Assembly (NCBI RefSeq): GCF_003086295.3
Contig: NC_092051.1
Span: 79,368,445-79,432,444, forward strand
Direction of reading: 5' to 3'
Length of the DNA: 64,000 nt
Source: Arachis hypogaea
Taxonomy: Eukaryota; Streptophyta; Magnoliopsida; Fabales; Fabaceae
Positions 32,273 to 43,085 of the stretch are shown here, in pieces (within the stretch, counting starts at the first letter, position 1; the number at the start of each line of letters is the position of its first letter). The notes under the pieces are model-generated. The model worked only from the letters and a program-made list of their open reading frames with translations, searched no databases and was not told the DNA's origin. The position numbers were made by a program, and so were the translations under genes.

Positions 32273-33445
32273 ATGCCAAACAAAAGCACTGAGAAACTTA
32301 AAGAGAAGGACAACCAGCCACATAGCTCAAAGAAAGTGGCTCAGGGACAGCAGCAAATAGGAAAGAGCATCACACCTCCACTGCCATATCCCCAGAGGTT
32401 CAACAAAGAGGTTAAAGACCAGCATTTTCACAAGTTCCTTGAGATTTTTAAGAAGCTAGAAATCAATATTCCTTTGGCTGAAGCACTTGAGCAAATGCCT
32501 CTGTATGCCAAATTCTTGAAGGAGCGTGTCAACAAGAAAAGAAGCTGGGATGAGAAAGAAACCATAATGATTACTGAGGAATGCAGGGCCTTGATTCAAA
32601 AGGGGCTTCCTCCCAAGCTTGAGGACCCAGGGAGCTTCCTGTTGCCTTGCACCATTGGGGAATTGACCATCACTAAAGCAATGTGCGATCTCGGAGCAAG
32701 TATTAACTTAATACCATCCTCCCTGGTGAAAAAGCTGCATATAGAGGAGGTCAAACCAGTACAAATGTCTCTGGAGCTGGTAGATAAGTCAATGGTATAC
32801 CCCAGGGGTGTAATTGAAAATCTTTTGGTCAAGGTGGACAGTTTTATATACCCTGCTGATTTTGTGGTTCTAGAATCAAACGATGATGATGGTGACTCTG
32901 TTATATTGGGAAGGCCATTCTTGGCCACTGCTAGAGCTATCAAAGACGTAGAGGAAGGGGAATTAACTCTCAGGATGCATGACCAGAGTGTCACTCTGAA
33001 GGTATTACCAGAGGCACAATTTAGCAAGGAGAATAAAGACTATATGAAAAATGACCAGGAAGGTCACAGCAACATCCCAATGCTAAGGATTGTGCAGACT
33101 GATGAAGAAGCCCAAGAGAATATTAGAATATTAGCCACTGAAAAGAGAGGTCCCCAAGGAAAGCCTACGGCCAGAAAAGAAAGATCAACAAAAGGAAAGA
33201 TGAAACGCAGAAACAAAGCAAAAAGGGGTTGGAAGAACAGAAAGATTCCAACAGAGGGGCTTTCCAAAGGTGACAAAGTGCAGCTGATATATCAACAGCT
33301 GGGGGCAAATCAACAAATCGAGGACTACTACACTGTCAGCAACATACTCTCATTAGAGCATGCTGAAATTGAACAGCAGAGAACAAAGAAGAGGATCACG
33401 GTCAGAGGAGACAAATTGAGGCCCTACAAGCACCAACCACCATAA
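32273..33445 (+). CDS. D protease-like ORF with integrase-like C-terminal tail, copy 1
   Basis: ATG 32273, about 390 residues, in the gag frame and separated from it by one TAA and a few codons. A linker (NIPLAEALEQMPLYAKFLKE) precedes a retropepsin-like core with LPCTIGELTITKAMCDLGAS, where DLGAS is the expected catalytic triad region. SMVYPRGVIENLLVKVD and the C-terminal VILGRPFLATARA motif follow. Plant Ty3 elements normally continue into RT. Here a Lys/Arg-rich stretch leads to GDKVQLIYQQLGAN and ITVRGDKLRPYKHQPP, resembling the very end of a Ty3 integrase. RT, RNase H and the integrase catalytic core therefore seem deleted in frame. Expression would need stop read-through or re-initiation. 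Confidence 0.85.
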   Translation: MPNKSTEKLKEKDNQPHSSKKVAQGQQQIGKSITPPLPYPQRFNKEVKDQHFHKFLEIFKKLEINIPLAEALEQMPLYAKFLKERVNKKRSWDEKETIMITEECRALIQKGLPPKLEDPGSFLLPCTIGELTITKAMCDLGASINLIPSSLVKKLHIEEVKPVQMSLELVDKSMVYPRGVIENLLVKVDSFIYPADFVVLESNDDDGDSVILGRPFLATARAIKDVEEGELTLRMHDQSVTLKVLPEAQFSKENKDYMKNDQEGHSNIPMLRIVQTDEEAQENIRILATEKRGPQGKPTARKERSTKGKMKRRNKAKRGWKNRKIPTEGLSKGDKVQLIYQQLGANQQIEDYYTVSNILSLEHAEIEQQRTKKRITVRGDKLRPYKHQPP

Positions 33446-34873
33446 AAGAAAGCCTCAATGTCAAGCTAGTGACAATAAAAGAGCGCTTGTTGGGAGGCAA
33501 CCCAACCGGGGGTAGTTTTCTTTTCATAACTTTTTCAATAAGAGTGTTGGATAACTGCTATGTATTGCAAGAAGCTAAGTTTGGTGTTGCACACCAAAAA
33601 CAATCGAAGGGAGAATGCAGGATGCTAAGTTTGGTGTTCCACCAAAACTTCATTTAAAATTACATTCTAACTTCCTGCACATTGCTAGTTCCAAGCAATC
33701 AAACAGATTATTCAAACAACTTAACTGTTTTTGTTTAGTCTCAATTTCATAACCTTTAGCAAGGACACAAAAGTTTGCCCAGAGTTAACCTGTTGAATCA
33801 GAAGAAGTAGCAAGGAATTAAGTCTGGGAGTTAACCACCAATTGAAGATACTATGCATCAAGACTCAAAAAGGGGCACAACAGAAAGAAGAACAAAAGAA
33901 ATGCAAACCAATAGGTTGTATCTATACTTAACCTTTGCTGTTGAGAAATATTTTTGATTGATGTCTTGTTAAAGTGTTCATTTAGTTCAAACAGATTCAA
34001 AATTCTTTTAAAATAAGTAAGCTAGTTTATGTGTGTGCTTGTGTGTTTACTTTCACTTGACAAGAAGCATGTTTTGTCCCCTGCATCTTTAAGCTCAATA
34101 AAAGAAATGTTTGAATGTGAAGCAAGATAGTCTCTGTTCGATAGAAGTAGAATAAAAGTAAATGGTGGTATGTGTGTGGTTGTATAATAGCTCACTTTTA
34201 GTGAATAAAGAGCTAGGATATCTCATTCTAAGTAAAGAGTGGCCTACTGTCTATGAATCTCAATTAAATAAAAAAAAATTCCTTGGTTAGAAAGAAAAAC
34301 AAAAAGAAAGAAAGAAAAGAGATAGCCAAAAAGTGGCAGAACAAAAGGAAACAAAAAGAAACAAAGCTGGACACCAATAGTTTGAACTTTAAAATATATG
34401 CCTGTGGTGTCTTTGTACTAGGATCTGCTTGGATTAGTAAGCTCTTAGGAGTGCATCAACACTCGGTGACTTGGGTTAACTAATCCGGGATCATCAGCCG
34501 AAAGTCCACTATCAAGAGCAACCTAACTACAAGGCATTTAGTAACCCAAAGAGGTGCTGGGCATCAATGTTTTAAGAAGGAATGAGAGCCAAGTGTCTAT
34601 GGTGAATAATGTGTCAAGTATAAAGAAAAGGAAATGAACTTGCTACACATGACACTCAAATAAAGCTTATAAACAAAGTAATAGCCAAGGATAAAGGAAT
34701 AATGAGAGGTCATAGCAGTATGTTACTTGAAGCTTGAAGGAGACTTTCTAGGCCTAGGAGTCAATAAGAAGTGAGTATTTACATATCCACACAAAATCCC
34801 ATGAACTATCAATAATACTCTGCTAGCATGAACATCCTCTTCCATTTCATTCTCTCTTCTCAATAAATCTTTT
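33446..34873 (+). other. D 3' non-coding region, copy 1
   Basis: No credible gene. It includes two extra CTAAGTTTGGTGTT motifs (near 33574 and 33632), each followed by a reverse CACCAAA so that TTTGGTGTT...CACCAAA can pair. A Lys-rich A tract (34280-34370) does not look coding. The conserved phrase GGGAGGCAACCCAA near 33495 is shared with family A. Confidence 0.75.
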
Positions 34874-34910
34874 CTTGCTTGGGGACAAGCAAGCTTTAAG
34901 TTTGGTGTTG
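34874..34910 (+). promoter_or_regulatory. Polypurine-tract junction with hairpin, D copy 1
   Basis: CTTGCTTG-GGGA-CAAGCAAG (34874-34893, 8-bp stem) is followed by TTTAAGTTTGGTGTTG (34895-34910), then the LTR start TGATGACAAG. Confidence 0.8.
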
Positions 34911-36725
34911 TGATGACAAGTCATCTTAGCCTATTTTAACTAGCCTTTTTCTTTTGTTTTCATTAGAATTATGCACTTTCTTGAACCATAAGCAAGCTAA
35001 TTGAGTAGATTTTCATGTTTCCTTTGATTGAATCAACCATGTATGAATTCATGCTATTTCATGAGGATTTATACTATAATTGTCACATATTATGAAAGAA
35101 TGAATATCTCATGATTTTGAGCATAGCTTTGATGTGTTTGGTTGATTAATGATAGGTGAAGAAAGCCTGGAGAAAGGTTGAAGCAAGAAGGAATAGCTAG
35201 GAGTAAAGAGAAGACAATGGAATAAGTGAAATTGAACCAGGAAGCAAAAAGCTGGACCTAAAGTTAGCCTCAAACTTTTGCATAAACTTTTGGGTGAAAA
35301 GTTAGCCCCAACGTTAGCCCCTAACTTTTGGGCTAACGTTGGAACTTGAAAATCACTCCCTGGGTACCAAAAGTTTGTGCCAACGTTAGCCCTTAACTTT
35401 GAGGCTAACGTTGGCACATGAAAATCACCCCTGGGCACCAAAAGTTTGCGCCAACGTTAGCCCCTAACTTTGAGGCTAACGTTGGCATGAGAAAAACACT
35501 CCCTGGGCACCAAAAGTTTGCGCCAACGTTAGCCCCTAACTTTGAGGCTAACGTTGGCACATGAAAACTACAAGGGGAGGAGCAAAAGTTTGCGCCAACG
35601 TTAGCCCCTAACTTTGAGGCTAACGTTGGCGCCACAAGTGCACCAAGGAAGGCTAACGTTGGTGCAAAAGTTAGACCCCTAACTTTTGCACCAACGTGAG
35701 TATCAGCAAGTAATGGGAGCTGATATGAAAAGTTGGACCAAAAGTTAGACCCTGACTTTTGCTCCAACTTTTGGTCCAACTTTTGCAAAACTCCAACCCG
35801 GTTCAATTGGTTTACTTTGGTTCTTCTCCAAACTTCAAGAGCAATCAACCAAGGCCTCTTTCAACCCGATTCCACCAAGAGCAAAGGCCCAACTCAAGGC
35901 TTGAAGATCATTTGAAGAAAGTGTATAAATAGGATAGAATTCAAGTTCTTCGGGGAGCTTTCCTTTGGAATTTTCATAATAGTTTTCGGAGAGCTTTGGA
36001 TATTGAGTGATCTTTAATTTCTTAGTCTTGGGGAAGGAGAATTCACTTCTCTTCCTCTTAGTTTTATTGCTTTCAATTTCTATTACAATTGTCTTGGATC
36101 TTGGGTTGAAGAATTGAAGAAATTCTGTTTCAATCTCATCCTTGGATCTCTCTGTTTTATTTACTGATTGAGTGACTTTAATTTCTGTTAATTGCTCTTC
36201 ATCTACTTTTCTTGCAATTGTTCTTGTTGGATCTAGGAAGGCATTGAGATCTAGACTTGGTTTTCTAGTCTCTGGGCCCTGAGATCTGAATTCCTAATTT
36301 ATATTTTGTTTCTTGCTTTTAATGTTCATTTACTTTACTGCTTCAAGATCCGATTCAACCCAAACCTTCTTTTACTCTTTTGTTTGATGCAAGTTACTTT
36401 CCTTTGTTTAATTTCTGCAAATCCAACTCCTAATCTCCTTTACATTTCGAGCCATTTACATTTTCTTGCACTTTAAGATTCCGCAATTTAATTTCCTGCT
36501 CTCTTTAATTTCATGCAATTTAAATTCTGCAAATCACAAATCACCCAACCAAATCTTGATTCGCTTGACTAAATCAACCACTAAACTAAAATTGCTCAAT
36601 CCTTCAATCCCTGTGGGATCGACCTCACTCCCGTGTGTTTTTATTACTTGATGCGACCCGGTGCACTTGCCGGTTAGATTTGTGTGTTTTGGGAGGATTT
36701 CACTTTTCCACTAAAATACTCATCA
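34911..36725 (+). repeat. D LTR 2 (central, chimeric)
   Basis: 1815 bp. Its 5' part agrees with LTR 3 where LTR 1 differs (for example the 12-bp segment near 35735 and GACTTGG near 36255). Its 3' part agrees with LTR 1 where LTR 3 differs (positions near 36433, 36635, 36692 and 36712). Confidence 0.92.
35299..35699 (+). repeat. Hairpin array in D LTR 2
   Basis: Same ~72-bp GCCAACGTTAGCC...GGCTAACGTTGGC units as in LTR 1. Confidence 0.92.
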
Positions 36726-36731
36726 AGTTTT

Positions 36732-36749
36732 TGGCGCCGTTGCTGGGGA
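36732..36749 (+). promoter_or_regulatory. Primer binding site, D copy 2
   Basis: TGGCGCCGTTGCTGGGGA, identical to copy 1, six bases after LTR 2. Confidence 0.9.
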
Positions 36750-36919
36750 TTGATTAGATTGACAATGATTAAGTGAGGTGGTAATCTAGATCAAGCACTT
36801 TTTCTTTAATTTTGATTAACCCACTAACTGTTTGATTTTTTGCTTAAACTAACTAACACTTCAATCTAGCAGTAGATTGAAGTGTCACTGGTTTTGTGCA
36901 TTTCTCATGCTCTGCTTGT

Positions 36920-38593
36920 ATGTCAGGTACAAGAAGAACCATACCCAATTTTCATGAACAAGACGAAAGAACTCTCAGGAGGTTAAGAAGAGCTGAAAGA
37001 GGGAAAAACATTGTTGGAGAAGAGGAATCAGACGAAGAATTCCAAGAGATGGAGGAACATTCAACCAATCCACCAGGTGGAGCAGACAACAACAATGACA
37101 ACCCACCCCAGAGGAGAGTTTTGGCTTCCTATACCTTTGCAAATCCTAGACATTGTGGGAGCAGCATCTTGGCTCCAAATGTCAATGCTAACAGTTTTGA
37201 ACTCAAGCCACAACTCATCACTTTGGTTCAGAACAATTGCTCTTTTGGTGGAGGACCACTTGAAGACCCACACCAACATTTGTCCACTTTCTTGAGGATA
37301 TGCAACACTGTCAAAACTAATGGAGTGCCTCCTGACAGTTACAAACTAATGCTATTCCCATTTTCTCTCAGGGACAAGGCCACTCAATGGTTGGAATCTT
37401 TTCCAAGGGACAGCATCAACAACTGGGATAATTTGGTAACCAAGTTTCTTGCCAAGTTTTACCCACCTCAGAGGATTATAAGGTTGAAGGCTGAGGTACA
37501 AACATTTACACAAATGGAGGCTGAACCCATCTATGAGGCATGGGAGAGGTACAAGGCTCTAATCAGGAAATGTCCCCCTACCATGTTTAATGAGTGGGAG
37601 AAGCTGCAGAACTTCTATGAAGGCTTAACACTGAAATCCCAGGAAGCTTTAGATCATTCAGCTGGAGGTTCCTTGCAACTCATGAAAACTACAGAGGAGG
37701 CTCAAGAACTCATTGATATGGTGGCCAACAACCAATATTTCTTTGCTCATCAAAGAGGCCGCCAACCATCACAAAGGAGAGGAGTAATGGAGCTAGAAGG
37801 AGTGGATTCAATCTTGGCTCAAAACAAATTAATGCAGCAGCAAATTCAACAACAATTTGAGCAAATGACCAAGAGGATTGATGGCCTCCATGTTGCAGCA
37901 GTTAACACCAGCCAACCATCAGCCACATGGGGGCAAAATGAAGAAATCCAAGAGGAGCAACAGCAGGAACAAGTCCAGTACATGCATTCAAATCCAAATG
38001 AATTCTATGGTGATACTTACAATCCCTCATGGAAAAATCACCCCAACCTCAGATGGGGAGACACCCACAACCAAAACCAACACCCATGGCAGAGGAACTC
38101 AAACCAAAACAACCCAAGAAACAATCAAAACTACAACCAGCAGCAGACTAACCAAAACACATACAGAAAACCTCAAAACAACTACCCTAATCTCAACCAG
38201 TACCAATCCAACAACCATTCCACCAACCAAAATGTTTACCACCCACAACCCACACCTCACAACCCACCACAAGCACCACCTGAACCTCAAAGACTCACCA
38301 ACTTAGAGACCTTGATAGAGAAAATGATGAAACACCAGGAAATAACAAACAAAAACCATGAAGCATCATTAAAGAGCCTAGAGAGGCAGATTGGGCAACT
38401 CTCCAAGCAAGTATCTGTTGAGAGACCTTCAAACTCACTGCCCAGTGACACAATCCCAAATCCCAAGGAGGAATGCAAGGCAATACAATTAAGGAGTGGG
38501 AGAACATTGATAAGCAACAATAACACTACAAAGAAACAAGCAGAGAGCATCAAAGAACCAACAAAGGATGAGAAGCAAGCAAAGGACGATTAA
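36920..38593 (+). CDS. D gag, copy 2
   Basis: An intact 557-residue gag with the same domain order as copy 1 (30581). I count six amino-acid differences: T to I near the N-terminus, K to E in the acidic stretch, N to S before FELKPQ, D to N in NNWDN, A to T in PPTMF and G to S in NTSQPS. All are single substitutions scattered along the protein. No frame is broken in either copy, which points to recent duplication. It stops at the same in-frame TAA (38591-38593) before pro. Confidence 0.92.
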   Translation: MSGTRRTIPNFHEQDERTLRRLRRAERGKNIVGEEESDEEFQEMEEHSTNPPGGADNNNDNPPQRRVLASYTFANPRHCGSSILAPNVNANSFELKPQLITLVQNNCSFGGGPLEDPHQHLSTFLRICNTVKTNGVPPDSYKLMLFPFSLRDKATQWLESFPRDSINNWDNLVTKFLAKFYPPQRIIRLKAEVQTFTQMEAEPIYEAWERYKALIRKCPPTMFNEWEKLQNFYEGLTLKSQEALDHSAGGSLQLMKTTEEAQELIDMVANNQYFFAHQRGRQPSQRRGVMELEGVDSILAQNKLMQQQIQQQFEQMTKRIDGLHVAAVNTSQPSATWGQNEEIQEEQQQEQVQYMHSNPNEFYGDTYNPSWKNHPNLRWGDTHNQNQHPWQRNSNQNNPRNNQNYNQQQTNQNTYRKPQNNYPNLNQYQSNNHSTNQNVYHPQPTPHNPPQAPPEPQRLTNLETLIEKMMKHQEITNKNHEASLKSLERQIGQLSKQVSVERPSNSLPSDTIPNPKEECKAIQLRSGRTLISNNNTTKKQAESIKEPTKDEKQAKDD

Positions 38594-38611
38594 GCTAAGG
38601 AGCAAGTTGTG

Positions 38612-39784
38612 ATGCCAAACAAAAGCACTGAGAAACTTAAAGAGAAGGACAACCAGCCACATAGCTCAAAGAAAGTGGCTCAGGGACAGCAGCAAATAGG
38701 AAAGAGCATCACACCTCCACTGCCATATCCCCAGAGGTTCAACAAAGAGGTTAAAGACCAGCATTTTCACAAGTTCCTTGAGATTTTTAAGAAGCTGGAA
38801 ATCAATATTCCTTTGGCTGAAGCACTTGAGCAAATGCCTCTGTATGCCAAATTCTTGAAGGAGCGTGTCAACAAGAAAAGAAGCTGGGATGAGAAAGACA
38901 CCATAATGATTACTGAGGAATGCAGGGCCTTGATTCAAAAGGGGCTTCCTCCCAAGCTTGAGGACCCAGGGAGCTTCCTGTTGCCTTGCACCATTGGGGA
39001 ATTGACCATCACTAAAGCAATGTGCGATCTCGGAGCAAGTATTAACTTAATACCATCCTCCCTGGTGAAAAAGCTGCATATAGAGGAGGTCAAACCAGTA
39101 CAAATGTCTCTGGAGCTGGTAGATAAGTCAATGGTATACCCCAGGGGTGTAATTGAAAATCTTTTGGTCAAGGTGGACAGTTTTATATACCCTGCTGATT
39201 TTGTGGTTCTAGAATCAAACGATGATGATGGTGACTCTGTTATACTGGGAAGGCCATTCTTGGCCACTGCTAGAGCTATCAAAGACGTAGAGGAAGGGGA
39301 ATTAACTCTCAGGATGCATGACCAGAGTGTCACTCTGAAGGTATTACCAGAGGCACAATTTAGCAAGGAGAATAAAGACTATATGAAAAATGACCAGGAA
39401 GGTCACAGCAACATCCCAATGCTAAGGATTGTGCAGACTGATGAAGAAGCCCAAGAGAATATTAGAATATTAGCCACTGAAAAGAGAGGTCCCCAAGGAA
39501 AGCCTACGGCCAGAAAAGAAAGATCAACAAAAGGAAAGATGAAACGCAGAAACAAAGCAAAAAGGGGTTGGAAGAACAGAAAGATTCCAACAGAGGGGCT
39601 TTCCAAAGGTGACAAAGTGCAACTGATATATCAACAGCTGGGGGCAAATCAACAAACCGAGGACTACTACACTGTCAGCAACATACTCTCATTAGATCAT
39701 GCTGAAATTGAACACCAGAGAACAAAGAAGAGGATCACGGTCAGAGGAGACAAATTGAGGCCCTACAAGCACCAACCACCATAA
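38612..39784 (+). CDS. D protease-like ORF with integrase-like tail, copy 2
   Basis: Same architecture as 32273-33445: linker, DLGAS protease core, ILGRPFLATA, basic linker, then an integrase-like terminal GDKVQLIYQQLGAN and RGDKLRPYKHQPP. Four amino-acid differences from copy 1 are visible (E to D after WDEK, I to T in NQQTEDYY, E to D in SLDHAE, Q to H in IEHQRT). The deletion of RT, RNase H and integrase core is shared, so it predates the tandem duplication. As in copy 1, expression depends on passing the upstream TAA. Confidence 0.85.
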   Translation: MPNKSTEKLKEKDNQPHSSKKVAQGQQQIGKSITPPLPYPQRFNKEVKDQHFHKFLEIFKKLEINIPLAEALEQMPLYAKFLKERVNKKRSWDEKDTIMITEECRALIQKGLPPKLEDPGSFLLPCTIGELTITKAMCDLGASINLIPSSLVKKLHIEEVKPVQMSLELVDKSMVYPRGVIENLLVKVDSFIYPADFVVLESNDDDGDSVILGRPFLATARAIKDVEEGELTLRMHDQSVTLKVLPEAQFSKENKDYMKNDQEGHSNIPMLRIVQTDEEAQENIRILATEKRGPQGKPTARKERSTKGKMKRRNKAKRGWKNRKIPTEGLSKGDKVQLIYQQLGANQQTEDYYTVSNILSLDHAEIEHQRTKKRITVRGDKLRPYKHQPP

Positions 39785-41212
39785 AAGAAAGCCTCAATGT
39801 CAAGCTAGTGACAATAAAAGAGCGCTTGTTGGGAGGCAACCCAACCGGGGGTAGTTTTCTTTTCATAACTTTTTCAATAAGAGTGTTGGATAACTGCTAT
39901 GTATTGCAAGAAGCTAAGTTTGGTTTTGCACACCAAAAACAATCGAAGGGAGAATGCAGGATGCTAAGTTTGGTGTTCCACCAAAACTTCATTTAAAATT
40001 ACATTCTAACTTCCTGCACATTGCTAGTTCCAAGCAATCAAACAGATTATTCAAACAACTTAACTGTTTTTGTTTAGTCTCAATTTCATAACCTTTAGCA
40101 AGGACACAAAAGTTTGCCCAGAGTTAACCTGTTGAATCAGAAGAAGTAGCAAGGAATTAAGTCTGGGAGTTAACCACCAATTGAAGATACTATGCATCAA
40201 GACTCAAAAAGGGGCACAACAGAAAGAAGAACAAAAGAAATGCAAACCAATAGGTTGTATCTATACTTAACCTTTGCTGTTGAGAAATATTTTTGATTGA
40301 TGTCTTGTTAAAGTGTTCATTTAGTTCAAACAGATTCAAATTTCTTTTAAAATAAGTAAGCTAGTTTATGTGTGTGCTTGTGTGTTTACTTTCACTTGAC
40401 AAGAAGCATGTTTTGTCCCCTGCATCTTTAAGCTCAATAAAAGAAATGTTTGAATGTGAAGCAAGATAGTCTCTGTTAGATAGAAGTAGAATAAAAGTAA
40501 ATGGTGGTATGTGTGTGGTTGTATAATAGCTCACTTTTAGTGAATAAAGAGCTAGGATATCTCATTCTAAGTAAAGAGTGGCCTACTGTCTATGAATCTC
40601 AATTAAATAAAAAAAAATTCCTTGGTTAGAAAGAAAAACAAAAAGAAAGAAAGAAAAGAGATAGCCAAAAAGTGGCAGAACAAAAGGAAACAAAAAGAAA
40701 CAAAGCTGGACACCAATAGCTTGAACTATAAAATATATGACTGTGGTGTCTTTGTACTAGGATCTGCTTGGATTAGTAAGCTCTTAGGAGTGCATCAACA
40801 CTCGGTGACTTGGGTTAACTAATCCGGGATCATCAGCTGAAAGTCCACTATCAAGAGCAACCTAACTACAAGGCATTTAGTAACCCAAAGAGGTGCTGGG
40901 CATCAATGTTTTAAGAAGGAATGAGAGCCAAGTGTCTATGGTGAATAATGTGTCAAGTATAAAGAAAAGGAAATGAACTTGCTACACATGACACTCAAAT
41001 AAAGCTTATAAACAAAGTAATAGCCAAGGATAAAGGAATAATGAGAGGTCATAGCAGTATGTTACTTGAAGCTTGAAGGAGACTTTCTAGGCCTAGGAGT
41101 CAATAAGAAGTGAGTATTTACATATCCACACAAAATCCCATGAACTATCAATAATACTCTGCTAGCATGAACATCCTCTTCCATTTCATTGTTTCTTCTC
41201 AATAAATCTTTT
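39785..41212 (+). other. D 3' non-coding region, copy 2
   Basis: Duplicate of 33446-34873 with scattered substitutions. The first extra motif reads AAGTTTGGTTTTG here, so its pairing with CACCAAA is weakened. No gene is seen. Confidence 0.75.
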
Positions 41213-41249
41213 CTTGCTTGGGGACAAGCAAGCTTTAAGTTTGGTGTTG
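41213..41249 (+). promoter_or_regulatory. Polypurine-tract junction with hairpin, D copy 2
   Basis: Identical in structure to 34874-34910: an 8-bp stem with GGGA loop, then TTTAAGTTTGGTGTTG beside TGATGACAAG. Confidence 0.8.
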
Positions 41250-43064
41250 TGATGACAAGTCATCTTAGCCTATTTTAACTAGCCTTTTTCTTTTGTTTTC
41301 ATTAGAATTATGCACTTTCTTGAACCATAAGCAAGCTAATTGAGTAGATTTTCATGTTTCCTTTGATTGAATCAACCATGTATGAATTCATGCTATTTCA
41401 TGAGGATTTATACTATAATTGTCACATATTATGAAAGAATGAATATCTCATGATTTTGAGCATAGCTTTGATGTGTTTGGTTGATTAATGATAGGTGAAG
41501 AAAGCTTGGAGAAAGGTTGAAGCAAGAAGGAATAGCTAGGAGTAAAGAGAAGACAATGGAATAAGTGAAATTGAACCAGGAAGCAAAAAGCTGGACCTAA
41601 AGTTAGCCTCAAACTTTTGCACAAACTTTTGGGTGAAAAGTTAGCCCCAACGTTAGCCCCTAACTTTTGGGCTAACGTTGGAACTTGAAAATCACTCCCT
41701 GGGTACCAAAAGTTTGCGCCAACGTTAGCCCCTAACTTTGAGGCTAACGTTGGCACATGAAAATCACCCCTGGGCACCAAAAGTTTGCGCCAACGTTAGC
41801 CCCTAACTTTGAGGCTAACGTTGGCATGAGAAAAACACTCCCTGGGCACCAAAAGTTTGCGCCAACGTTAGCCCCTAACTTTGAGGCTAACGTTGGCACA
41901 TGAAAACTACAAGGGGAGGAGCAAAAGTTTGCGCCAACGTTAGCCCCTAACTTTGAGGCTAACGTTGGCGCCACAAGTGCACCAAGGAAGGCTAACGTTG
42001 GTGCAAAAGTTAGACCCCTAACTTTTGCACCAACGTGAGTATCAGCAAGTAATGGGAGCTGATATGAAAAGTTGGACCAAAAGTTAGACCCTGACTTTTG
42101 CTCCAACTTTTGGTCCAACTTTTGCAAAACTCCAACCCGGTTCAATTGGTTTACTTTGGTTCTTCTCCAAACTTCAAGAGCAATCAACCAAGGCCTCTTT
42201 CAACCCAATTCCACCAAGAGCAAAGGCCCAACTCAAGGCTTGAAGATCATTTGAAGAAAGTGTATAAATAGGATAGAATTCATGTTCTTCGGGGAGCTTT
42301 CCTTTGGAATTTTCATAATAGTTTTCGGAGAGTTTTGGATATTGAGTGATCTTTAATTTCTTAGTCTTGGGGAAGGAGAATTCACTTCTCTTCCTCTTAG
42401 TTTTATTGCTTTCAATTTCTATTACAATTGTCTTGGATCTTGGGTTGAAGAATTGAAGAAATTCTGTTTCAATCTCATCCTTGGATCTCTCTGTTTTATT
42501 TACTGATTGAGTGACTTTAATTTCTGTTAATTGCTCTTCATCTACTTTTCTTGCAATTGTTCTTGTTGGATCTAGGAAGGCATTGAGATCTAGACTTGGT
42601 TTTCTAGTCTCTGGGCCCTGAGATCTGAATTCCTAATTTACATTTTGTTTCTTGCTTTTAATGTTCATTTACTTTACTGCTTCAAGATCCGATTCAACCC
42701 AAACCTTCTTTTACTCTTTTGTTTGATGCAAGTTACTTTCCTTTGTTTAATTTCTGCAAATCCAACTCCTAATCCCCTTTACATTTCGAGCCATTTACAT
42801 TTTCTTGCACTTTAAGATTCCGCAATTTAATTTCCTGCTCTCTTTAATTTCATGCAATTTAAATTCTGCAAATCACAAATCACCCAACCAAATCTTGATT
42901 CGCTTGACTAAATCAACCACTAAACTAAAATTGCTCAATCCTTCAATCCCTGTGGGATCGACCTCACTCCCGTGAGTTTTTATTACTTGATGCGACCCGG
43001 TGCACTTGCCGGTTAGATTTGTGTGTTTTGAGAGGATTTCACTTTTCCACCAAAATACTCATCA
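41250..43064 (+). repeat. D LTR 3
   Basis: 1815 bp with private changes concentrated in its last ~800 bp (near 42284, 42775, 42977, 43031 and 43051). It ends TACTCATCA and is followed by ATCGC. Confidence 0.93.
41639..42038 (+). repeat. Hairpin array in D LTR 3
   Basis: Same ~72-bp hairpin units as LTR 1 and LTR 2. Confidence 0.92.
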
Positions 43065-43069
43065 ATCGC
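43065..43069. repeat. Target site duplication ATCGC of the D array (right)
   Basis: It is the partner of 28578-28582. The kinase reading frame resumes immediately after it. Confidence 0.88.
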
Positions 43070-43085
43070 CAAGCTTGTTCCCTAA

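Larger units (their letters stand above)
28583..43064 (+). mobile_element. D array: LTR-internal-LTR-internal-LTR retroelement
   Basis: Three LTRs (28583-30386, 34911-36725, 41250-43064) and two interiors (30387-34910, 36726-41249) share a 6339-bp period, with a single ATCGC duplication flanking the whole. Each interior has a primer site, a gag ORF, an in-frame stop, then a pro ORF, and no RT, RNase H or integrase core. The two interiors differ by roughly a dozen substitutions over the coding 2.9 kb. Confidence 0.93.

Noticed and set aside
34283..34483. Lys-rich small ORF in the D 3' region (and 40622-40822)
   Set aside because: An A-rich tract followed by ordinary non-coding sequence, duplicated only because the element is tandem.
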